NCBI GenBank assembly: GCA_003505715.1
Contig: DNXU01000080.1
Span: 3,761-10,477, forward strand
Direction of reading: 5' to 3'
Length of the DNA: 6,717 nucleotides
Source: Cyanobacteria bacterium UBA8803
GTDB taxonomy: Bacteria; Cyanobacteriota; Cyanobacteriia; Cyanobacteriales; Coleofasciculaceae
Shown here: in pieces, positions 1-4,815 of the stretch
Layout: every line of letters starts with the position of its first letter
Position numbering within the stretch: position 1 is the first letter of the stretch
Made by a program: the position numbers and the translations under genes
The notes under the pieces: model-generated
What the model was told of the DNA's origin: nothing
The model's input: the letters and a program-made list of their open reading frames with translations, nothing else
Database searches by the model: none

Positions 1-4
1 AATT

Positions 5-47
5 GATGTAAATAGCCGATTAGCAATATATTTATATTCGTTACATC
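5..47. repeat. AT-rich inverted repeat downstream of the methyltransferase gene
   Basis: GATGTAA (5-11) is the exact reverse complement of TTACATC (41-47). Inside the loop, AATATA (25-30) and TATATT (33-38) form a second small stem. The structure lies just past the stop codon of the minus-strand methyltransferase, so it could end that transcript. It lacks a GC-rich stem and a T-tract, so a classical intrinsic terminator is not supported. The window begins four bases before the element, so its full extent cannot be judged. Confidence 0.3.
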
Positions 48-62
48 TGCTGCCCAAACTAT

Positions 63-1286
63 TCAAACCATCGGCGGCACAGTCAAACCTTTAAGTTCTA
101 CCTTTTCTTCCTCCTCACTCAACCCCTTACCCTGAACCAAAACCCCAAACCCTCCCAATCCCATCGGATTCATTAACTGGTGTAAAACATCGCGACGCCG
201 CATAATTGCCACCAAATCTTGTGCCTTAGCAACCGTTTGTCCCCGCACATCATTGGTAGCAGAAAGTGCGGCAATGCGATCGCCCAAACCCAAAGCCATC
301 AAAAACAACCCCTGCTGCGTAAATCCCAGCTTAGGCAAACCGCACAACTCGCCCTGTCGTTCTAGGGCAGTAAAGTTAACATGAGCGGTGATATCTTGCT
401 GACCAATATATAAATAAGGATTGTCATGATGTTGGTGGCGATAATAACACTGTAACGTGCCCTGATGGCGTGCTGGCATGTAATAGCGTTCTGCCGAGTA
501 ACCATAATCAACCGTCAACAAAAACCCTCGTTTCAGCTTACTAGTAACGGTACTTAACCAGTCCAACGCTGCTAAATTCACCTCACTGCGATAGCCATCT
601 GGATAAGCACCGGAAAGCAAATCAATTCCCACCAAATCGAAATACTTTTTCAGCTTAGGCGTGGAAATAATATCCGTAACTTCTCTAAAATTAATTTCAT
701 CACCTTCAGCACTAGCCAGGGTGACATAGATTTCTTTAAGCTGTCCCCCTGCCAGGATAAATTGATGCACGGGTAAGGCATCCACTAACTCATTAGAGAA
801 ACAACAACCCGTTATTGAATTTTCCAATATCTCTGCAAAAGCAGACCACCGTAGAGGAATCTTCGGCAGGGTTAATTGCTTGATTATCTCTTGCTGTCGG
901 GCAATCAATCCCGCTGCTTTCTCGACAATAATATATTCCAACGCATCGAAACAGCTAGGATATTCGCGATGCAGATAACTCAGCACATCTGCTGCCAGCA
1001 GTCCTTGCCCTGCACCCATTTCCATCAGAGTGAAGGGTTTAGGCTGTCCTAAAATATCCCACAGTTGAGCAAACTGTTCAGCTAGTAACTCACCAAAATC
1101 TTTACTCAGGTGGGGTGAGGTGAAAAAATCTCCCTCCGAGCCGATATTGACAGCACCCGTCGCGTAGTAACCTTGCTCTGGATGATACAGCACCAAGTCC
1201 ATATACTCGGCAAAAGTAATCCGCTGGTTTGGTGCAGCAGCAATTTTACTGGCAATCAAGCTCTCTAAAGTTCGGTTACTAGGCAT
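63..1286 (-). CDS. MidA/NDUFAF7-family SAM-dependent methyltransferase (DUF185)
   Basis: This encodes a 407-residue class I methyltransferase of the DUF185 family. Eukaryotic members (MidA/NDUFAF7) methylate an arginine of the complex I subunit NDUFS2; the bacterial substrate is not established. Seen in the sequence, numbering from the ATG at 1286: a family N-terminal block ITFAEYMDLVLYHPEQGYY (23-41), GDFFTSPHLS (52-61), the SAM-binding loop EMGAGQG (89-95), SNELVDALPVH (164-174), DYGY (260-263), and GQQDITAHVNFTAL (295-308). Length fits the family (about 350-400 residues). The frame stays open to an ATG at 1481, but family homology begins about 20 residues after 1286 and the extra 65 residues resemble no known domain. 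ATG 1298 is an equally possible start, four residues longer. Neither start has a clear Shine-Dalgarno sequence, which is common in cyanobacteria. The protein is probably cytosolic. A role in assembly of a cyanobacterial NDH-1 complex is an attractive inference from the eukaryotic relatives, nothing more. Confidence 0.93.
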   Translation of the reverse strand: MPSNRTLESLIASKIAAAPNQRITFAEYMDLVLYHPEQGYYATGAVNIGSEGDFFTSPHLSKDFGELLAEQFAQLWDILGQPKPFTLMEMGAGQGLLAADVLSYLHREYPSCFDALEYIIVEKAAGLIARQQEIIKQLTLPKIPLRWSAFAEILENSITGCCFSNELVDALPVHQFILAGGQLKEIYVTLASAEGDEINFREVTDIISTPKLKKYFDLVGIDLLSGAYPDGYRSEVNLAALDWLSTVTSKLKRGFLLTVDYGYSAERYYMPARHQGTLQCYYRHQHHDNPYLYIGQQDITAHVNFTALERQGELCGLPKLGFTQQGLFLMALGLGDRIAALSATNDVRGQTVAKAQDLVAIMRRRDVLHQLMNPMGLGGFGVLVQGKGLSEEEEKVELKGLTVPPMV

Positions 1287-1481
1287 TTTCACAGGCATGT
1301 GTACGCTGTTTATGATACCTAATACCAAAATATAGTAATAAAAAACCCCAGCACTTAGAGAAGGGCTGAGGGCAGATATCAGGATACATGTACCTACCGT
1401 TTCTGAGACAGACTCTTTAAGCGGTTTGTCACAATAATTCATTCTGGAGCCTTGCTGATATCTAGCATCGCTCTCAGCCAT
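1287..1481 (-). other. Open frame upstream of the methyltransferase, probably untranslated leader
   Basis: The methyltransferase frame continues without a stop for 65 codons upstream to an ATG at 1481. The predicted extension contains a low-complexity hydrophobic stretch (around GVFYYYILVLGI) and no family motif. A terminator-like hairpin with a T6 tract on the same strand lies within it (1340-1371). Both facts argue that this is leader rather than coding sequence. A cleaved N-terminal signal or membrane anchor cannot be excluded by sequence alone, but MidA proteins normally lack one. Confidence 0.55.
1340..1371 (-). terminator. Intrinsic terminator-like hairpin (possible attenuator) in the methyltransferase leader
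   Basis: Read on the minus strand, CCTCAGC (1371-1365) can pair with GCTGGGG (1352-1346) as seven base pairs including one G-U wobble, closing a 12-base loop, and is followed directly by TTTTTT (1345-1340). This has the form of a rho-independent terminator. It ends 53 bases before the chosen start of the methyltransferase gene and points towards it. It could stop a short transcript arising further upstream, or act as an attenuator in the gene's own leader. No gene on the minus strand between it and 1688 is evident that it would otherwise terminate. Confidence 0.5.
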
Positions 1482-1494
1482 ATAGTTTTCTAGA

Positions 1495-1531
1495 TCAGTT
1501 TAGGGGCACTAAAGTACTGCGCTTAAACTGA
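1495..1531. repeat. Inverted repeat in the divergent intergenic region
   Basis: TCAGTTTA (1495-1502) and TAAACTGA (1524-1531) are exact reverse complements separated by 21 bases. The arms are AT-rich and the loop contains the hexameric palindrome AGTACT. The spacing suits either a cruciform or a binding site for a dimeric regulator between the divergent methyltransferase and Uma2 genes. Nothing identifies the protein that would bind. Confidence 0.35.
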
Positions 1532-1533
1532 GC

Positions 1534-1561
1534 TTGACAAGTGGCGATGCTTTATTATCAG
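1534..1561 (+). promoter_or_regulatory. Candidate promoter for the Uma2-family gene
   Basis: A perfect -35 hexamer TTGACA (1534-1539) is followed after 16 bases by TATCAG (1556-1561), which matches the -10 consensus at four of six positions. Transcription would start near 1568 and give a leader of about 120 bases that begins inside the palindromic region at 1565-1610. The -10 is weak, so this is only a candidate. Confidence 0.3.
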
Positions 1562-1610
1562 AATTTACGCACTCGCCACTGAGGTAACTCATTGGCGGAT
1601 GGGTGCGTAA
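1540..1610. repeat. Nested palindromes with competing stems, possibly a small dispersed repeat
   Basis: Three inverted repeats overlap here. AGTGGCGA (1540-1547) pairs exactly with TCGCCACT (1573-1580). CGCCACTGAG (1574-1583) pairs with CTCATTGGCG (1588-1597) with one mismatch and a GTAA loop. TTACGCAC (1565-1572) pairs exactly with GTGCGTAA (1603-1610) and encloses the second stem. The first stem and the second share 1574-1580 and cannot form together. The outer ends resemble the short palindromic repeats scattered through cyanobacterial intergenic DNA, so this may be such an element or a decayed miniature transposon. No transposase is present. Confidence 0.6.
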
Positions 1611-1674
1611 GTCCAGATCGTGCTATTTTGCCTTGGAGCCTTCACCACACTAGTCTTCCCCCTAACTTCAAAAC

Positions 1675-1680
1675 GAGGAA
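1675..1680 (+). promoter_or_regulatory. Ribosome binding site that fixes the Uma2 gene start
   Basis: GAGGAA lies eight bases before the ATG at 1689, an ideal Shine-Dalgarno position. It decides the start in favour of 1689 over an in-frame GTG at 1620, which has no comparable site and would add 23 residues unlike the family. Confidence 0.7.
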
Positions 1681-1688
1681 GTCCTACT

Positions 1689-2438
1689 ATGTTAACCAGC
1701 ACAGCCAACTATGAAATTACCTGGGATAAATTACCCGATGACTTTGTTTTAGACGATGAACCTGTGGACAATATAAATCAGCCACCCCTTGCCGCCGCCT
1801 TAACCGAGAGTTTGGAACTTGCCGGAAAGTTACCCGATACCGCGATCGCAATAACCAACTACGGTGTATGTGCCACCTTAAATCAAAAAATGGTCGTTAA
1901 AGCTCCTGATTGGGGCTACGTGCCATTGATTCGGGTGCCTCGTGCAGAAGTCAAACGCAGTTATACACCCCAGTTGCAAGGGGATATCCCTACCATTGTG
2001 ATGGAATTTCTTTCCGATACTGACGGCAGTGAATATTCCAATAAGCCAACCTATCCTCCCGGTAAGTGGTTCTTTTATGAGCGAGTCTTAGAAGTTCCCT
2101 ACTACGCTATTTTTGAGCCAGACCGAGGTGAGTTAGAAGTCTATCAGTTAGATGAGTCAAGACGGTATGAACTGCAAACCCCGGATGCCAATAACCGCTA
2201 CTGGATTGCGCCAATGAACCTATTTCTAGGCATTTGGCAAGGTACGAGGCAAGCTCGGACAGGTTACTGGTTGCGGTGGTGGCATGAAAATGGAGAAATG
2301 TTGTGGTGGGGTTCTGAGTTAGTAACCCAGGAACGGCAAGAGAAGGAATCTGCTCAGCAACGAGCCGAACAGGAGTACCAACGAGCTGAAAAGTTAGCTG
2401 CACAGCTACGGGCAGCTGGAATTGAGCCAGAACTTTGA
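1689..2438 (+). CDS. Uma2-family PD-(D/E)XK endonuclease-like protein (DUF820)
   Basis: A 249-residue protein of the Uma2 family, which adopts the restriction-endonuclease fold. The family is present in many copies per genome in cyanobacteria; its biological role is unknown and nuclease activity is mostly inferred from the fold. Numbering from ATG 1689, likely active-site elements are D74 in KAPDWGYVP, E106 in IVMEFLS, and the later block WFFYERVLEVPYYAIFEPD (127-145) followed by LEVYQL (149-154). K119 or K126 could supply the lysine; I cannot assign it with certainty. After a tryptophan-rich segment (about 213-227) the protein ends in a charged helix with two QRAE heptads, probably a short coiled coil, and the closing pattern LRAAGIEPE, common in cyanobacterial members. 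A good ribosome binding site supports the start. No antitoxin, methylase or other partner gene is adjacent. A solitary, possibly mobile-derived gene is the simplest reading. Confidence 0.88.
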   Translation: MLTSTANYEITWDKLPDDFVLDDEPVDNINQPPLAAALTESLELAGKLPDTAIAITNYGVCATLNQKMVVKAPDWGYVPLIRVPRAEVKRSYTPQLQGDIPTIVMEFLSDTDGSEYSNKPTYPPGKWFFYERVLEVPYYAIFEPDRGELEVYQLDESRRYELQTPDANNRYWIAPMNLFLGIWQGTRQARTGYWLRWWHENGEMLWWGSELVTQERQEKESAQQRAEQEYQRAEKLAAQLRAAGIEPEL

Positions 2439-2448
2439 GTAGCAAAAG

Positions 2449-2476
2449 GGAGAAGGGCAAAATTTTGCCCTTCTCC
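2449..2476. terminator. Perfect 28-bp palindrome behind the Uma2 gene, likely transcription terminator
   Basis: GGAGAAGGGCAAAA (2449-2462) is followed immediately by its exact reverse complement (2463-2476). As RNA it would form a ten-pair GC-containing stem GGAGAAGGGC/GCCCTTCTCC, with A4U4 at the tip. It begins ten bases after the Uma2 stop codon, the usual place for a terminator. On the plus strand it is not followed by a T-run but by a pyrimidine tract, and on the minus strand only by CTTTTGCT, so termination efficiency is uncertain. Confidence 0.55.
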
Positions 2477-2478
2477 TG

Positions 2479-2498
2479 CCTCCCTCTCCCTCTCCCTT
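2479..2498. repeat. Polypyrimidine tract with mirror symmetry, G-rich on the minus strand
   Basis: Twenty consecutive pyrimidines. Within them 2482-2496 reads CCCTCTCCCTCTCCC, which is identical in either direction (mirror repeat). The minus strand has three GGG runs separated by AGA, then a GG. Such tracts can form triplex or quadruplex structures, and they can grow or shrink by slippage. It lies about 50 bases before the DUF255 start codon. Confidence 0.6.
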
Positions 2499-2548
2499 GC
2501 TTACGATACACTGAAACCAGAGAGCATCTATGATTAACAAGCCCTGCA

Positions 2549-4633
2549 ATGACCAATCGCTTAGCCCAATCCCAAAGCCTTTATCTGCGCAAGCACGCTG
2601 AAAATCCTGTTGATTGGTGGCCTTGGTGTGCTGAAGCTTTAGAAAAAGCAAGTGCAGAAAATAAACCGATTTTCCTTTCGATTGGTTACTCTAGCTGCCA
2701 CTGGTGTACGGTGATGGAAGGGGAGGCGTTTTCGGATGCTGCGATCGCTCAATACCTAAATGCTAATTTCTTACCGATTAAGGTAGACCGGGAAGAGCGA
2801 CCGGATATTGATAGTATTTACATGCAGGCGTTGCAAATGATGACGGGTCAAGGGGGATGGCCTCTCAATGTCTTCCTGACACCAGATGACCGAGTGCCCT
2901 TTTATGGCGGGACTTATTTCCCCGTAGATCCCCGCTACGGGCGTCCTGGATTTTTGCAGGTACTGCAAGCTATTCGCCGCTTCTATGATATTGAGAAACA
3001 GAAGCTGCAAAATTTTAAAGAAGAGATTCTCGGTCATCTGCAACAGTCAGTAACGCTGCCGACATCAGAACCCCTCAACGCTGATTTGCTCTGGCACGGT
3101 TTAGAGACTACAACTCGGATCGTAGGCGGTGGCAGTTACGGGCCGAGTTTTCCGATGATTCCCTATGCTGAATTAGTGCTGCGCGGAACTCGCTTTGAGG
3201 GAATATCAGAGCAGGATATGAGGCAAGCGGTGCGAGAACGGGGATTGGACTTGGCTAAGGGGGGAATTTACGATCATGTGGCAGGTGGTTTTCATCGCTA
3301 CACAGTTGATGCCACTTGGACAGTACCCCACTTTGAAAAAATGCTCTATGACAACGGGCAGATTGTAGAGTATCTGGCCAATCTGTGGAGTGCAGGCATC
3401 CAGGAAGCGGCGTTTCAAAGAGCGATCGCTGGCACTGTGCAATGGCTCAAGCGGGAAATGACTGCTCCCCAAGGATTCTTTTATGCCGCTCAAGATGCGG
3501 ACAGTTTTACAGACTCAACGGCAAGCGAACCTGAGGAAGGGGCGTTTTATGTCTGGAACTATGAAGAATTGGCAAAATTGCTCGCCCCTGAAGAGTTTGC
3601 GGAAATTCAAGAGGAATTTACTGTCTCAGCTCAGGGCAATTTTGAAGGCCACAATGTCTTGCAGCGCCGTCACTCCCAACAGTTAAGCGGTAATTTAGAA
3701 GTTGCCTTAGCCAAACTGTTTACCGTGCGTTACGGTTCCTCTGCCGATACTACCAAAACTTTCCCACCAGCGCGAAACAATCAGGAGGCAAAAACTGGCA
3801 ACTGGCCAGGTCGCATCCCTCCGGTGACAGATACTAAAATGATTGTCGCCTGGAATAGTTTAATGATTTCGGGTCTAGCCAGAGCTTATAGCGTATTCCG
3901 CAACCCTGAATACCTGGAACTGGCAACTGCTGCGGCTCGGTTTATATTAGACCAGCAATGGGTAGATGGACGCTTCCATCGCCTAAATTATGACGGTCAT
4001 GCCTCGGTGCTAGCGCAGTCCGAAGATTATGCCCTCTTTATCAAAGCACTGCTAGATTTACATCAGGCTACCCTGGCGGTGGGGAGTGGGGAAGACTCTG
4101 GGCAATTCCCCAAACCCAATTTCTGGTTAGAAAATGCCTTGAAGGTTCAGGAAGAGTTTGATGAATTCCTCTTTAGTGTAGAACTGGGCGGATACTATAA
4201 CGCTGCTAGCGATAGCAGTAAAGATTTGTTGGTGCGGGAACGCAGTTATACAGACAATGCCACGCCTGCCGCTAATGGGGTGGCGATCGCTAACTTAGTT
4301 CGTTTAGCTTTACTGAGCGAAGACCTAGCCTACCTCGACCGAGCCGAGCAATCCTTGCAAGCCTTTACCAACGCGATGAGCCATTCTCCCCAAGCTTGTC
4401 CCAGCTTATTTACCGCTCTAGATTGGTATCAAAACTGTACTCTAGTTCGCACTGGTACTGACCAACTTAGTGGGCTAGTCAGTCAGTACTGGCCTAGTAG
4501 CGTGTATCAGTTAGAAAGTAATCTACCTCAATCTGCGCTAGGTTTGGTTTGTCAGGGACTCAGTTGCCTGGAACCTGCTCTCAGTTCCGAGCAGTTGTTG
4601 GTACAACTGGGTAGAAGTCAAACTAGAGGGTAA
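2549..4633 (+). CDS. DUF255 thioredoxin-domain protein (YyaL/SPATA20 family)
   Basis: A 694-residue protein, the full length usual for this family. Residues 1-160 form a thioredoxin-like domain: [20 protein letters not shown] near the start, the CHWC pair C50/C53, KVDREERPD (78-86), GGWP (102-105, with the likely cis-proline) and GGTYFP (120-125). The rest is an (alpha/alpha)6-barrel related to glycan epimerases and hydrolases: [14 protein letters not shown] (238-251), [11 protein letters not shown] (259-269), DADS (326-329), EGAFYVW (340-346), [14 protein letters not shown] (434-447), [14 protein letters not shown] (491-504), [11 protein letters not shown] (569-579) and CQGLSC (668-673). All the family blocks I know are present and in order. 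The function is unproven; a redox-active, probably cytosolic enzyme or chaperone is the usual suggestion. There is no signal peptide or membrane segment. The residue after the second cysteine is threonine where many members have histidine. Segment 511-526 is a probable insert in G-rich DNA. ATG 2549 is the natural start since homology begins at residue 2; no Shine-Dalgarno is visible. Confidence 0.94.
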   Translation: MTNRLAQSQSLYLRKHAENPVDWWPWCAEALEKASAENKPIFLSIGYSSCHWCTVMEGEAFSDAAIAQYLNANFLPIKVDREERPDIDSIYMQALQMMTGQGGWPLNVFLTPDDRVPFYGGTYFPVDPRYGRPGFLQVLQAIRRFYDIEKQKLQNFKEEILGHLQQSVTLPTSEPLNADLLWHGLETTTRIVGGGSYGPSFPMIPYAELVLRGTRFEGISEQDMRQAVRERGLDLAKGGIYDHVAGGFHRYTVDATWTVPHFEKMLYDNGQIVEYLANLWSAGIQEAAFQRAIAGTVQWLKREMTAPQGFFYAAQDADSFTDSTASEPEEGAFYVWNYEELAKLLAPEEFAEIQEEFTVSAQGNFEGHNVLQRRHSQQLSGNLEVALAKLFTVRYGSSADTTKTFPPARNNQEAKTGNWPGRIPPVTDTKMIVAWNSLMISGLARAYSVFRNPEYLELATAAARFILDQQWVDGRFHRLNYDGHASVLAQSEDYALFIKALLDLHQATLAVGSGEDSGQFPKPNFWLENALKVQEEFDEFLFSVELGGYYNAASDSSKDLLVRERSYTDNATPAANGVAIANLVRLALLSEDLAYLDRAEQSLQAFTNAMSHSPQACPSLFTALDWYQNCTLVRTGTDQLSGLVSQYWPSSVYQLESNLPQSALGLVCQGLSCLEPALSSEQLLVQLGRSQTRG

Positions 4634-4637
4634 TTGT

Positions 4638-4675
4638 TATTAGGAGAGCCTCCCGCATAACGCACCCTACTAATA
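4638..4675. repeat. Remnant of a short palindromic intergenic repeat
   Basis: TATTAG (4638-4643) is complemented exactly by CTAATA (4670-4675). Between them GGAG (4643-4646) and CTCC (4650-4653) form a small hairpin, and ACGCACCC (4660-4667) is the reverse complement of GGGTGCGT at 1601-1608 in the nested palindrome before the Uma2 gene. The pattern resembles the GGTGCGTT-type palindromic repeats common between cyanobacterial genes, here degenerate. It starts four bases after the DUF255 stop codon. Confidence 0.4.
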
Positions 4676-4696
4676 GCTAAATGCTAATGGTTTTTT
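4674..4696 (+). terminator. Weak terminator candidate after the DUF255 gene
   Basis: TAGC (4674-4677) can pair with GCTA (4683-4686) around a five-base loop, and a T6 run follows at 4691-4696 after four bases. The stem is only four pairs, so by itself it would be a poor terminator. The T-run position and the gap before ppx make it worth marking. Confidence 0.25.
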
Positions 4697-4815
4697 CCGG
4701 ATAGAAGCTTGCTACCCAGAAACTATAAGAAAGACTGCCTATTTACTTAATTCCTTTTAAAGATATTGTGATCCATAGAGTTTGAGCCTGCGTAGTAACC
4801 TTGGATACAATAGAG

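Noticed and set aside
1620..1688. GTG start at 1620 for the Uma2 gene
   Set aside because: It adds 23 residues unlike the family and lacks a ribosome binding site, whereas ATG 1689 has GAGGAA eight bases upstream.
1482..1688. A tRNA or other structured housekeeping RNA in the divergent gap
   Set aside because: The inverted repeats do not form a cloverleaf, no T-loop GTTCGA-like motif is present, and no match to a known RNA family could be recognised by eye.
1689..2438. Uma2 gene as part of a restriction-modification or toxin-antitoxin pair
   Set aside because: No methylase, specificity subunit or small antitoxin-like frame is adjacent on either strand. The DUF255 neighbour has no known link to defence.
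2449..2498. Start of a CRISPR array or tandem repeat locus
   Set aside because: There is one palindrome and one pyrimidine tract, with no repeat-spacer periodicity and no cas gene.
2107..2651. Two minus-strand open frames of 149 and 81 codons overlapping the Uma2 3' end and the DUF255 start
   Set aside because: They lie antisense to well-supported genes and cross the palindrome and the polypyrimidine tract. Their translations are low-complexity and show no known motif.
2771..3686. Three further open frames of 67-95 codons (2771-3043 and 3206-3493 minus, 3483-3686 plus)
   Set aside because: All lie inside the DUF255 gene, whose protein motifs are intact in its own frame. None shows a ribosome binding site or a recognisable domain.
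4801..4815. TTG start for ppx
   Set aside because: It adds only five residues. The ATG at 4816 is the more common start codon and is equally placed relative to the first conserved motif.
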